Positions 1-10,536 of a stretch of DNA of 64,000 nt are shown in pieces. The stretch is taken from the NCBI GenBank assembly GCA_030427705.1, contig JAUIBR010000020.1, positions 1-64,000 of the forward strand, read 5' to 3'. Position 1 is the first letter of the stretch, and every line of letters begins with the position of its first letter. Below the pieces are notes generated by a model, which was not told the origin of the DNA, searched no databases, and saw only the letters and a list, made by a program, of their open reading frames with translations. The translations under genes were made by a program, and so were the position numbers. The stretch comes from a bacterium. Its GTDB lineage: Bacteria; Myxococcota_A; Bradymonadia; Bradymonadales; Bradymonadaceae.

Positions 1-7
1 CTCCCGA

Positions 8-475
8 ATGCCCATGCATGCACGCGCCAACTACAGCTATCAAGAGGGTTACCTCACACTGGAGATCAAACCTGCTTTAGGACCAGGATTAGCCGCGAGC
101 ATTTTGGGAATTTTGTTGCTGCTATCAGTTGCCGCGTTGCCATTCTTGATCGTTGTGTTCCTATTGGTGGCAATTCCAATCGTCCTATTAGGTCCAAAGT
201 TCTCAGACTTCACGCCGCGAACGATCAAGTGTCTGGCAAATGGCGGGGTAGCGGTTCATCGCGAGGTCTTATCCGGCGACGAACGAGTCGTTCTCACCCG
301 CGACGAACTATCGAAGATCTTCGTTTCGGAGGGAACATTCGGCTACGACGTCTACGCACTAAAACGCGGCTCGACCAAGGCGTATCTGGCTCGGAATCGA
401 AAGAAGGAAGAAGCCGAGTGGCTGCAGCATGTCCTGCAAACGCAGATGGGCCATCAAACGCCCCTTCTTGAATAG
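8..475 (+). CDS. small membrane protein, hydrophobic hairpin plus soluble domain
   Basis: I do not recognise the family. The 155-residue product has one long hydrophobic stretch at about residues 28-62, enough for a membrane hairpin, followed by a soluble C-terminal half rich in alternating polar and aliphatic residues, possibly a small beta domain. The start is uncertain because the reading frame is open to the left window edge, so the gene could begin upstream. Its TAG stop abuts the stop of the convergent gene at 476-1015, which has a similar layout (membrane hairpin then soluble domain). Confidence 0.6.
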   Translation: MPMHARANYSYQEGYLTLEIKPALGPGLAASILGILLLLSVAALPFLIVVFLLVAIPIVLLGPKFSDFTPRTIKCLANGGVAVHREVLSGDERVVLTRDELSKIFVSEGTFGYDVYALKRGSTKAYLARNRKKEEAEWLQHVLQTQMGHQTPLLE

Positions 476-481
476 CTATTC
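470..481. terminator. 12-bp palindrome spanning two convergent stop codons
   Basis: GAATAGCTATTC is a perfect palindrome. Its centre TAGCTA supplies TAG stops to both the plus-strand and minus-strand genes. There is no T-tract, so termination is only a possibility. What is directly seen is stop sharing by symmetry. Confidence 0.3.
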
Positions 482-1015
482 TTCTTCGTCGGATTGCACG
501 TGGCCCAGAAGCTCGGCCATGAACTCGTGTGGATCGTTCAAGTAGGCAAAGGGGCTGAATAGCAGAAGCGGGATTGACTCGCCGGCGACCTGCACGTTGA
601 GTCGGCCGCCGGCTTTGCTCAATTCCATGCTGGTTAGCCCCAGGCTCTGCGCATCCAGCAGGTCCCAGTCGATCATCCACATGCGTTCTGCCTCACCAAT
701 CATGAGGTGTTTGTCCGATGTGGCCACGAACCTTCGGTCCCCAACGCCGTTCCAATAAGACACGGTGACCGAACATACGAAACCAAGGAAGATACAGATG
801 CCGACCGCGATCTTGATACCTAGCGTCGTCGCAAAGCCGCCTAACCACATCACGGCAGCCGAGACGAAGAAGACGAATGACAGAACCAACAGCAGGTTCA
901 AGCCTGGCTTGTTGACGACATAACGATGCACGCGACTGGCCTGTGCTTCGACAGTCGGTGCAACGGCGTTGCCTTCGATGAGTTGGAGCTTATTGCCCTG
1001 AAGTGCTTGGCTCAT
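476..1015 (-). CDS. small membrane protein with two TM helices
   Basis: A 179-residue protein without a recognised family. Residues about 38-60 and 66-88 are hydrophobic and predict two membrane helices with a very short loop. The N-terminal 35 residues and the C-terminal 90 residues are soluble, and the C-terminus is acidic (SDEEE). It starts 12 bp after the gyrB stop on the same strand, so it is probably co-transcribed with gyrB. It converges on the gene at 8-475 with no space between the stops. The topology resembles PH-like membrane proteins, but I cannot confirm a domain. Confidence 0.65.
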   Translation of the reverse strand: MSQALQGNKLQLIEGNAVAPTVEAQASRVHRYVVNKPGLNLLLVLSFVFFVSAAVMWLGGFATTLGIKIAVGICIFLGFVCSVTVSYWNGVGDRRFVATSDKHLMIGEAERMWMIDWDLLDAQSLGLTSMELSKAGGRLNVQVAGESIPLLLFSPFAYLNDPHEFMAELLGHVQSDEEE

Positions 1016-1027
1016 AGAGCAGGGACG

Positions 1028-3478
<2,451 letters not shown>

Positions 3479-3568
3479 CTAGATTTTATGCGGTCTTCCG
3501 GGCGCTCTGTTGCGGTGGCAGAAAACTACCACACAGACCACCCCAAGTCACGGTGAAAACGGTGTGTT

Positions 3569-4327
3569 TTAGCGGGTCACAGGGTTGGTCAGAGTGCCGA
3601 TTCCATCGATGGTTACCGTCACGGTATCACCGTCCTCGATCGGTCCCACGCCCGAGGGCGTTCCGGTGAGAATCAGGTCGCCTGGCTCAAGGGTCATGAT
3701 GTCACTGATGAAGGAAATCACCCTCGGAAGATCGAAGATGAAGTCACTGAACGGGCCATCTTGCCGCAATTCATCGTTCACGCGTCCCTGAACGGACGCC
3801 TGCGTGTAATCGAACTCATCTGGAGTGACGACACAGGGCCCTACGCAACAGAACGTATTGAAGCCTTTGGCACGTGTGTACCGCTTTTCGCGGCGCTGGA
3901 TATCTCGCGCGGAAACGTCGTTCGCACAAGTGAATCCAAGCACATGATCCATGGCATCCGCTTCCATCACGTGTTCCGCGCGTTTCCCGATTACAAACGC
4001 GAGCTCAGCCTCGTGGTGAATAAGCTGAGATTGCGCAGGGAGTCGAATCGGGCTGCCTGAAGGGTTCAAAGCCGACAACGGCTTCATGAAAATCAGGGGT
4101 TCCTCGGGAACCTGCTTCCCCTGCTCAGCCGCATGAGCCTTATAGTTCAGCCCGACACAAATGATCTTGGTCGGCTCAACCGGCACGTCGAGTTCCAGGC
4201 CGCTCACATCGATGGGCTCGCCCGCTTTGGGAGCGGTCAGCGAACCTTCTAAACGAAAAAACGCGCCATTGACTTCAACGGCGCGTACAACGCCCTGTTG
4301 GGCGGACTTAAATCTGTAGATTTTCAC
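3569..4327 (-). CDS. fumarylacetoacetate hydrolase (FAH) family protein
   Basis: FAH-superfamily hydrolase or decarboxylase (members cleave C-C bonds in acylpyruvates or open catechol-derived products, using Mg2+ or Mn2+). Seen: the N-terminal IICVGLNYKAHA, the metal-ligand region HHEAELAFVIGK and ANDVSARDIQ, and the C-terminal LEPGDLILTGTPSGVGP. The 252-residue length fits single-domain members such as acylpyruvases and isomerases of aromatic degradation. The true substrate cannot be read from sequence. The GTG start at 4325-4327 shares one base with the TAG of the upstream PEGA gene, which argues for translational coupling. Confidence 0.9.
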   Translation of the reverse strand: MKIYRFKSAQQGVVRAVEVNGAFFRLEGSLTAPKAGEPIDVSGLELDVPVEPTKIICVGLNYKAHAAEQGKQVPEEPLIFMKPLSALNPSGSPIRLPAQSQLIHHEAELAFVIGKRAEHVMEADAMDHVLGFTCANDVSARDIQRREKRYTRAKGFNTFCCVGPCVVTPDEFDYTQASVQGRVNDELRQDGPFSDFIFDLPRVISFISDIMTLEPGDLILTGTPSGVGPIEDGDTVTVTIDGIGTLTNPVTR

Positions 4328-5859
4328 TACTTCTCTCGGATTTCCTTACGCTTCTTCGCCATCTCTTCTTCGAACTTCTTGTTCTGCTCTTCAATGCGCT
4401 TTTGCTCTTCAGCACGGCGCTTGATGTAGCCTTCGAGGGCGTTGAAGTCCAAGTTGAGGTCCCACGTGTAGTTGCACTTCTTCTGGATGGTGTCCTTCTC
4501 GGCGTCGAACTTCTCTTTCTTGAGCGTGTCCTCGTCCTTCCAGGTGCAAGTCCACATCTGACGCTCAAGCGAGGTCACGAACTTAGGTTTGTCGGCGCCT
4601 GCGGCCGGCGGCAGAAGCACCTGAATCTTGTGACCCTTGTCCAAGACCGTATCAACCTGAACAAGTCGTTCCTCAAGTTTGCCGGTCTTTTCGTCCTTCA
4701 CATAGTAACGATCGATGGTCATAGGCGTCGGCAACAAGTTGCCTTCCGCATCCGTGACCGGCGTGTTGTTGATGACGACGCCAGCTCCTGGAGGAGTGGT
4801 GTTAATCGTGATCGAACCGTAGAACTCATTCTCGGTGTCAGGCGCCAAGCGCGCATCCATCTCTTGCTTGTATTCCAAGCTGGAAGGCTGGAGGTTCGCC
4901 GTAAGTTGGTACGCGAACTGACCGCCAGCTGGGCTTTCTTGCCACATACCCTCGGTCAGGTCTTGAACCAATGGCTCATATCCGGGTGCCATCACTTGAA
5001 TCTTGTGAGGTTGCTTCACCTTGATGTTCTGGAACGCGGTGCTGGGCCCAAGACGAAGTGCGCGCCATTCTCCGCTAGAAGTCTGGCCGTACTGAACTTC
5101 GCCGTCCAACATCAGCGTGGCGTATTGTGGGTTACCCTGAATCATCAGGTTCCCGAACTTCTCGAGCTTCTCGAGCTGAATCTTGCGGTATTCCTCTTCC
5201 TGCCGCTTCGCTTCGGCGATTTCGCGCTCACGAAGGTCGCCGCGGAAGAGCGCCTGAATCTTTCCAATGTCACCACCAGCTGCAGCGAAGACAATCGCAG
5301 CAGCAACGATGAGCGTGATCACCCCACCGATGAAGTAGGGCTTGAAGCTCTCTTCTTCGACGTCGAAATCAGACAGATCGTCGTGGCTAAGGTGAGAGAC
5401 GTCCGGGTCGTTTTCCGAGGGTTGGAAAATGTCCACCGTACGACGACCCTTGCCGCCTGAGCTCTTCTTGGCAGCGGGCTTCTTAGCTTTTGCCTTTTTA
5501 TCGGACTTGGATTTCTTGGATTTCGCGGCGACCTTTTCTTCCTTGGCCTCCTCTTCTTCCTCTTCCTCGTCGTCTTCTTCCTCTTCAGCCTCAACTTCGT
5601 CGTCTTCGTCTTCGTCGTCTTCGGCTTCTTCAGCCTCGGCTTCGTCGTCTTCGTCTTCGTCGTCTTCGTCGTCTGAAGCTTCCTCAGCTGCCTCTTCCTC
5701 TTCCTCCTCTTCCTCGTCGGAAGCGTCGTTGAGCGCTTCGTCTACAGCATCTTCTGCAGACTCATCGCTCTCAGGAACTTTCTCGTCTTCAACGCCCATC
5801 TCAGATGCGGCCTCTTCAACGATCTCGTCAGCTGTCTTTTTCTTTTTGGAATCAGCCAC
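4327..5859 (-). CDS. acidic-linker, single-TM protein with PEGA-like domains
   Basis: A 510-residue product read from GTG at 5857-5859, preceded by a GAGGAG ribosome site. The frame stays open a further 222 codons into the tandem repeats, but that part is repeat translation. Residues 20-105 are almost pure Glu/Asp/Ala/Ser, residues 108-140 are Lys/Ser/Ala-rich, and one membrane helix lies at about 174-194. The C-terminal part has a helical stretch (about 205-230) and two PEGA-like beta segments (GNPQYATLMLDG; TPPGAGVVINN). PEGA domains are extracytoplasmic, so the acid/base segment should be cytoplasmic. It is followed without a gap by the FAH gene. Confidence 0.8.
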   Translation of the reverse strand: MADSKKKKTADEIVEEAASEMGVEDEKVPESDESAEDAVDEALNDASDEEEEEEEEAAEEASDDEDDEDEDDEAEAEEAEDDEDEDDEVEAEEEEDDEEEEEEEAKEEKVAAKSKKSKSDKKAKAKKPAAKKSSGGKGRRTVDIFQPSENDPDVSHLSHDDLSDFDVEEESFKPYFIGGVITLIVAAAIVFAAAGGDIGKIQALFRGDLREREIAEAKRQEEEYRKIQLEKLEKFGNLMIQGNPQYATLMLDGEVQYGQTSSGEWRALRLGPSTAFQNIKVKQPHKIQVMAPGYEPLVQDLTEGMWQESPAGGQFAYQLTANLQPSSLEYKQEMDARLAPDTENEFYGSITINTTPPGAGVVINNTPVTDAEGNLLPTPMTIDRYYVKDEKTGKLEERLVQVDTVLDKGHKIQVLLPPAAGADKPKFVTSLERQMWTCTWKDEDTLKKEKFDAEKDTIQKKCNYTWDLNLDFNALEGYIKRRAEEQKRIEEQNKKFEEEMAKKRKEIREK

Positions 5860-5866
5860 AGGGCGT

Positions 5867-5872
5867 CTCCTC
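5867..5872 (-). promoter_or_regulatory. ribosome binding site deciding the GTG start of the PEGA gene
   Basis: On the minus strand GAGGAG lies 7 bases before the GTG at 5857-5859. It is the reason for choosing that start rather than any codon inside the upstream repeat array. Confidence 0.6.
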
Positions 5873-5996
5873 TTCAAAAGGCCATTGGAAATAGAAAGTT
5901 TGGCCTCAAAGCTAGATTGTACGCGTTTGTACCACACGATACGCGCGGGCGCGCACATTAGAAGGACAAAACGGCCCGTGTCAAGTCGAACGACTT

Positions 5997-6300
5997 GACT
6001 CTGGCTGGCGTCGCGCTTCGCGCTGGCGTCGCTCGCTTTGCTCGCTGGCGTCGCCCTTCGGGCTGGGTTCGCTCGCGTTGCTCGCTGGCGTCGCTTGCCT
6101 TCGGCATCGCTGGGTTCGCTCGCGTTGCTCGCTGGCGTCGCTTGCCTTCGGCATCGCTGGGCTCGCTCGCGTTGCTCGCTGGCGTCGCTCGCCTTCGGCA
6201 TCGCTGGGTTCGCTCGCGTTGCTCGCTGGCGTCGCTTGCCTTCGGCATCGCTGGATTCGCTCGCGTTGCTCGCTGGCGACGCTCGCCTTCGGCATCGCTG
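5997..6300. repeat. 47-bp direct tandem repeat array
   Basis: Units beginning GCTGGCG start at 6084, 6131, 6178, 6225 and 6272, an exact 47-bp period. More diverged, shorter versions fill 5997-6083. Each unit contains the small palindrome GCCTTCGGC and several TCGCTCGC/GCGTTGCTC tracts. Units differ by single substitutions (cttgcc or ctcgcc; gggttc, gggctc or ggattc). The period is not a multiple of 3, and the units have few stop codons in any frame, so spurious long ORFs cover both strands. There are no unique spacers, so this is not CRISPR. Confidence 0.85.
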
Positions 6301-6344
6301 GAGACACCAGCGTGAAGCGCGACACCAACGGCGAAGCCGTGAAG

Positions 6345-6542
6345 CCAGCCCAAAGGGCGACGCCAGCCCGAAGGGCGACGCCAGCCCAAAGGGCGACACC
6401 AGCCCAAAGGGCGACACCAGCCCAAAGGGCGACGCCAGCCCGAACGGCGACGCCAGCCCGAGAGGCGACACCAGCCCAAAGGGCGACACCAGCCCAAAGG
6501 GCGACACCAGCCCAAAGGGCGACACCAGCCCAAAGGGCGACG
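6345..6542. repeat. 18-bp direct tandem repeat array, 11 units
   Basis: Units of the form CCAGCCCAAAGGGCGACA begin at 6345, 6363, 6381, 6399, 6417, 6435, 6453, 6471, 6489, 6507 and 6525, an exact 18-bp period, with a broken unit at 6543. Variation is confined to a few positions (AAAGGG, GAAGGG, GAACGG, GAGAGG; ACA or ACG). Read on the minus strand the unit gives GTCGCCCTTTGGGCTGG, closely matching 6049-6064 at the head of the 47-bp array. The two arrays are therefore related and face each other. Confidence 0.85.
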
Positions 6543-6545
6543 CCA

Positions 6546-6572
6546 GCCTACGCGCGCTTGACGCGCGTAGGC
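6546..6572. repeat. 11-bp stem, 5-nt loop hairpin ending the repeat array
   Basis: Arms GCCTACGCGCG and CGCGCGTAGGC are exact reverse complements around a CTTGA loop. It sits at the right border of the 18-bp array, between the array and the promoter side of the gene at 6664. There is no T-tract on the plus side. Confidence 0.6.
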
Positions 6573-6583
6573 GCCCAATGGTA

Positions 6584-6597
6584 CTTGAAATTTCAAG
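6584..6597. promoter_or_regulatory. 14-bp palindrome upstream of the outer-membrane protein gene
   Basis: CTTGAAATTTCAAG is a perfect palindrome about 67 bp before the ATG at 6664, a plausible operator for a dimeric regulator. No regulator can be named. Confidence 0.3.
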
Positions 6598-6663
6598 CTC
6601 GAATCAGTCCCGAATGTACGCAGCGCTTGAGGCTGCACCGATTGCCCCCATGCGGGAGGTCAA

Positions 6664-7566
6664 ATGTCGTTGAGAAAACATGCAATTGGATTGACTGCAG
6701 CGGCTGCCGTTCTACTGACGGCCAGCTCCGCAATGGCACTTGGCAATGACCTTGTCCTGACTCGCTTTGCAGATTTTGATCCGCAGGAGTATGGCACCGA
6801 CAACGCGCCTTGTATTAACGCGTGCGGCACCGTTTCGACGAATCGTCAGAACTTCGAGAACCTCGTCGAGGACATGGGCCAAATCATGGGTCCAAAGATC
6901 GGCGCACCAGCAGAGACGCTTGGTGAGGCCGGCTTCGCACTCAGTTTCCTGACGACGTTCAGCTTCATCGATTCAAATGAAGCTCACTGGGATGCGCTTG
7001 AAAATCGCGACCCATCCACGATGTTCTCCGGCGCGCTTCAGGTTCGAAAAGGACTTCCTTTCTCGTTCGAGGTCGCTGGAAACTTCGGTTACCTATTTAA
7101 CAGCGAAATGTTCACGTTGGGAGCGGACCTCAAATGGGCGCTCAACGAAGGATTCTACTACTTCCCTGACCTTGCCGTTCGCGGTTCGGCCAACACGCTC
7201 GTCGGTTCGACGGACCTCAACCTGCTTACCGCAGGTGGCGACATGTCGGCGTCCAAATCGTTTGGCATTTCCGGGGTGATGAACATTACGCCCTACGTTG
7301 GCTACCAGATGCTCTTTGTCATCGGGTCCAGCCGCCTGTTGAATTCGTATCCACAGGACCCGCGACCACCACAGTTCGACACGGACCAACCCACGGGACC
7401 AGGCTCAACGACTTTCAACCCTGAGTTTGTGTTTGAGCAATATGATACCCAGGTGAATCGCTTCTTCTTTGGCGCGAGCCTGAATGTCTGGATTATCGAC
7501 CTGACGCTTGAGGGCGTCATCGCGGACGTGAGCCAATTCACGGTCGCGGCCGGTACCGAGTTCTAG
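6664..7566 (+). CDS. probable outer-membrane beta-barrel protein
   Basis: A 300-residue exported protein. A signal peptide runs to about residue 25 (RKH, a hydrophobic core, then SSAMA). The mature part has alternating amphipathic strands with many aromatic residues and ends in Phe (AAGTEF), the usual last residue of barrels recognised by the BAM machinery. The start is supported by GGGAGGT just before ATG. It is the first gene of a plus-strand run and lies 15 bp before phaR. I do not recognise a specific porin or adhesin family. The gene reads away from the repeat arrays, which occupy its upstream region. Confidence 0.7.
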   Translation: MSLRKHAIGLTAAAAVLLTASSAMALGNDLVLTRFADFDPQEYGTDNAPCINACGTVSTNRQNFENLVEDMGQIMGPKIGAPAETLGEAGFALSFLTTFSFIDSNEAHWDALENRDPSTMFSGALQVRKGLPFSFEVAGNFGYLFNSEMFTLGADLKWALNEGFYYFPDLAVRGSANTLVGSTDLNLLTAGGDMSASKSFGISGVMNITPYVGYQMLFVIGSSRLLNSYPQDPRPPQFDTDQPTGPGSTTFNPEFVFEQYDTQVNRFFFGASLNVWIIDLTLEGVIADVSQFTVAAGTEF

Positions 7567-7581
7567 ACTGAGCCACTCTTT

Positions 7582-8172
7582 ATGACCAAAATCATCAAGC
7601 GGTACTCGAATCGAAAGCTCTACGATACCGAGCAGAGTACGTACATCACGCTCGATGAAATCCGAGATATGGTGAAGGATGGCGAAGACATCCGTATCAT
7701 CGACAACTCCACAAAAGAAGATCTAACGAACGTCACGCTTGCCCAAATCATCTTTGAGCAAGAGAAGGCCCACAAGCGCCTGCTACCGCTCGCTTCGCTG
7801 CGCTATATCATTCAGCAGTCGGGTGAGGAGATCATGGAAAAGATCCAGTCTCCGGTCACTCAATTCCGTGATGAGGTCAAAAAACGCGCCGAAACGCTCG
7901 AAGAAGGCGGCAAGGCAATCAAAGACTTCATCGACTCCACGCAGCGCTCGCTCGATGAGATGCAGACCAAAGTCGATGATCGACTTCGGGATGCAGTAGA
8001 CCAAATGACGCATATCCCCCATATTCGTCATGACGTTCAGGCGATGGAAACGCGCATCGCGCAATTAGAACGCAAGATTAACCGCTTAGAGTCGGAAATC
8101 GAGGGACTTCGTCCAAATGAACACTCCAGTTCGTTTGACCCGTTTCGAGATGTGCCAGGTCGTAAACGCTGA
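7582..8172 (+). CDS. phaR: polyhydroxyalkanoate synthesis regulator PhaR-like
   Basis: The N-terminal 60 residues (IIKRYSNRKLYDTEQSTYIT then LDEIRDMV) are the PHB/PHA accumulation regulator DNA-binding domain. In known members PhaR binds PHA granules and DNA and represses phasin genes. Residues 65-195 are helical with heptad-like spacing, including RDEVKKRAETLEEG and IAQLERKINRLES near the C-terminus, which predicts a coiled coil. The 196-residue length is normal. No phaC or phasin gene is visible in the window, so the target is unknown. In deltaproteobacteria this domain is widespread even without PHA genes. Confidence 0.85.
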   Translation: MTKIIKRYSNRKLYDTEQSTYITLDEIRDMVKDGEDIRIIDNSTKEDLTNVTLAQIIFEQEKAHKRLLPLASLRYIIQQSGEEIMEKIQSPVTQFRDEVKKRAETLEEGGKAIKDFIDSTQRSLDEMQTKVDDRLRDAVDQMTHIPHIRHDVQAMETRIAQLERKINRLESEIEGLRPNEHSSSFDPFRDVPGRKR

Positions 8173-8181
8173 GCCAAAATT

Positions 8182-9687
8182 ATGATCGTCAGCTGTCCAG
8201 AATGCGATACATCGTTCAACCTTCCCGACAAACGAGTCACCGACAAAGGCTCGAAGGTCCGCTGTTCGAAGTGCAAGCACGTGTTTCGTGTGCGGCGCGG
8301 ATCCGACGGTGAGCCTGAAATCTATTACAAGAACGAAGGCGTAGCCGACCCGCCCACCCAGGAGCTTGGCGATATCTTCGATGACATGGTCGACGATATT
8401 GATGCCGCCCTCGGTGGTCAGGAGTCGTCCTTTGCGGAGGCTCTCAGTGAGGCGGCAGCCGAAACCGATGAAGATTTCGAAGACGTCGCTCGCCGTACGA
8501 TGATTGGATTTCCTGCTCAGGAAGCCGAGGATAAACGCAAACCATCGAAGAGTGCGGCTGCCGACTTCGACCCATTTCCGCTCGCCGGACTCGCGAAGAA
8601 AAAGGAAGAGAGCGGAATCGACCTCTTTGACGGCGAAGACCCTGAGGTTCCACAGCCGGAACCGCAAGCCGACCCATTTGCCGGTGCTTTCGAAGCTGAA
8701 GCGCCTGCCGCAGCCCCGGCTGATGACGTGCTTCAGGCACAATCTGGCCCAAGAGCCTTGGCCCAGCCCGATGTGGCACCTGCGGCGGCTCCGGCTCCCG
8801 CACCTGCTCCTGCTCCTGCTCCAGCGGCTGCACCTCCGGCGGAATCAGAGGGCGGCGACGAGCTGTCCGATGTGTTCTTGGGCAAGGGTGGGCAATACGG
8901 TCCCGCGGATGACCTGGTGGACCCAAGCTTTGGCGAGGACCACTACTACGACCCAGAACAAGGCAAAGTGGCCCCGCCACCTGCCGCAGCTGCTCCGCCG
9001 CCGCAAACGGCGCGACGGCCCGCACCCGCACCTAAAGCAGCCCCCAAACCACAGGCGCAGGCATCGTCTCCGCCCGTCGAAGATTGGGATATCGAGCCAC
9101 ACAAGATGGGTGGTGGAGGCTTCCAAAAGTTCGTCAACCTGATGTTCATCATCATCATCGTTCTATTGGGTTGCCTCGGCTACATCGCGTTCCGCTCCGA
9201 TGGAATGCTGGACTTCAAACGTGCCGATGCGATGTTGCGTATCATGATGCACGACGCTGAATTTGAACCGCGCGATGAGTGGAAGAAGGAACCGCCTCCG
9301 GCCCCCAAAACGGATGAGCCAGCGCTCGTGGCCAAGAACGTCTTCGCCAATGTCGTCAAACTCACGGAAGGCGAGATTCTTTTGGTCCGCGGCACGGTAA
9401 CCAACCAGAGCGAAGCTTCGATCGATAAGCCGAAGGTTCGTGTGATGGTGCTCGACGAGCGCGAGAAGATACTGCGCGACACGACCATCTCTGTGGGCCA
9501 GGTCGCCTCAGCACAAGACGTGGCTGCGCTCCCATCGCCAGATGAGTTTGGATCGCTGAAACTCGGGGACCCGGTCGCTGTGGCTCCAGGCCAAAGCGCA
9601 CCTTTCATGGCATTCATCGTCGATGTCCCAACGTCTGTGAAAGAGAATAAGGACGTCTCATACCGTGTTGAGATCGCAGGCGAATAA
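8182..9687 (+). CDS. zinc-ribbon (MJ0042 type) membrane protein with DUF3426-like domain
   Basis: Cys5, Cys8, Cys28 and Cys31 form the CxxC-19-CxxC zinc ribbon of the MJ0042 family, followed by an acidic low-complexity region, a Pro/Ala repeat at about residues 203-220 and a single membrane helix at about 317-336. The last 120 residues form a beta-rich domain like DUF3426, predicted extracytoplasmic (VRGTVTNQS; VAPGQSAPF). The ribbon should face the cytoplasm. The same ribbon with identical Cys spacing occurs in the proteins at 26462-27883 and 27917-29764. Function is unknown. It is transcribed with phaR (9-bp gap) and the next gene (12-bp gap). Confidence 0.85.
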   Translation: MIVSCPECDTSFNLPDKRVTDKGSKVRCSKCKHVFRVRRGSDGEPEIYYKNEGVADPPTQELGDIFDDMVDDIDAALGGQESSFAEALSEAAAETDEDFEDVARRTMIGFPAQEAEDKRKPSKSAAADFDPFPLAGLAKKKEESGIDLFDGEDPEVPQPEPQADPFAGAFEAEAPAAAPADDVLQAQSGPRALAQPDVAPAAAPAPAPAPAPAPAAAPPAESEGGDELSDVFLGKGGQYGPADDLVDPSFGEDHYYDPEQGKVAPPPAAAAPPPQTARRPAPAPKAAPKPQAQASSPPVEDWDIEPHKMGGGGFQKFVNLMFIIIIVLLGCLGYIAFRSDGMLDFKRADAMLRIMMHDAEFEPRDEWKKEPPPAPKTDEPALVAKNVFANVVKLTEGEILLVRGTVTNQSEASIDKPKVRVMVLDEREKILRDTTISVGQVASAQDVAALPSPDEFGSLKLGDPVAVAPGQSAPFMAFIVDVPTSVKENKDVSYRVEIAGE

Positions 9688-9699
9688 TACGGTCTGCGC

Positions 9700-10536
9700 A
9701 TGAGTGATCCCGACAGCGATATCTCCGAAGTTTCGGAAGGCTCCGAAGAGGACGTTGGTCTCGACGAACTCCTTGATGAGTACAACCGGACGATGCGGTC
9801 GCTCTCCAATCTCCCGGAACTGGCAATGCGTCGAGCGAGGCTCGACAGCGTTTTGAAGTCCCTCGACATCGAGCAAGCTGTTTGGTGGATCGATCAATTG
9901 GTCCGCGGCGCTCTGTGGGGTCGAAGCCCTGAAATGGATGCGATGTTTTCGTGCGCTCAGTGGTTGGTTTATTTGCGAATCGATGACGACTACGAGTTGT
10001 TGCAAGCCATGTATCAGGCAGCGTACGACAGTGGCCGGGAATCCATCCTGTACCTTCTTCGCGACTTTCCGCCACACCGCGAGCTCGCCGCCGGTGGTCG
10101 ACTGCAAGAGGTTCGGCTTCCGATCGACCGAAACATCACGATGGGCGAGAAACGATGGTTTGCTTCGGGCAATGATCGTCGAATCTTGGACCGTTTGCTG
10201 TTGGACAACGAGCCGTTGGTGATTCAAAAACTGCTCTTGAATCCCCTCCTCCAAACCTCGGACGTCCTGACGATCGCCACGCGCCGACCTACAAAGCCGG
10301 AACTCCTGCGCGAGGTCGTCCTCTCTGAAAAATGGATCAAGGAACACTCAGTCCGCGAGGCCTTGGTTCAGAACCCGTATATCCAGACAGGTATGGCACT
10401 GAAGTTGGTGCCAACCTTGAATGCGAAGGTGCTGCGCAAACTGCGCTTCGCCACCGATTTACACCCCGCCATCTGCGAGAGCGCGAAGCTTTACGTTGAA
10501 CTACGAGAGCACAGGACTGCGCCTTGGGGACACTAG
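9700..10536 (+). CDS. hypothetical helical-repeat protein
   Basis: 278 residues, no signal peptide or membrane helix. The first 25 residues are acidic (Asp/Ser/Glu), then the chain is strongly helical. Repeating features such as LLLNPLLQTSDVLTIATRRP and ALVQNPYIQTGMALKL suggest HEAT-like or DUF2336-like helical pairs. No catalytic motif is seen. Its end overlaps the start of the P-loop gene by 13 bp, so the two are translationally coupled and may act together. Confidence 0.65.
   Translation: MSDPDSDISEVSEGSEEDVGLDELLDEYNRTMRSLSNLPELAMRRARLDSVLKSLDIEQAVWWIDQLVRGALWGRSPEMDAMFSCAQWLVYLRIDDDYELLQAMYQAAYDSGRESILYLLRDFPPHRELAAGGRLQEVRLPIDRNITMGEKRWFASGNDRRILDRLLLDNEPLVIQKLLLNPLLQTSDVLTIATRRPTKPELLREVVLSEKWIKEHSVREALVQNPYIQTGMALKLVPTLNAKVLRKLRFATDLHPAICESAKLYVELREHRTAPWGH

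Noticed and set aside
5429-5998. Ser-rich plus-strand frame
   Set aside because: It is the antisense of the Glu/Asp codon tract of the PEGA gene, which yields poly-Ser.
6084-6300. 47-bp array as a CRISPR
   Set aside because: Units are contiguous with no unique spacers, and there are no cas genes nearby.
5860-6525. N-terminal extension of the PEGA-domain gene into the repeats
   Set aside because: A GTG with a good GAGGAG ribosome site at 5859 gives a sensible start (VADSKKKK). The 222 codons before it are repeat-derived.
5958-6749. Several long overlapping frames on both strands across the repeat arrays
   Set aside because: They arise because the 47-bp and 18-bp units contain few stops. Products are low-complexity repeat translations in all frames, without ribosome sites or leaders, and they overlap the real genes on either side.
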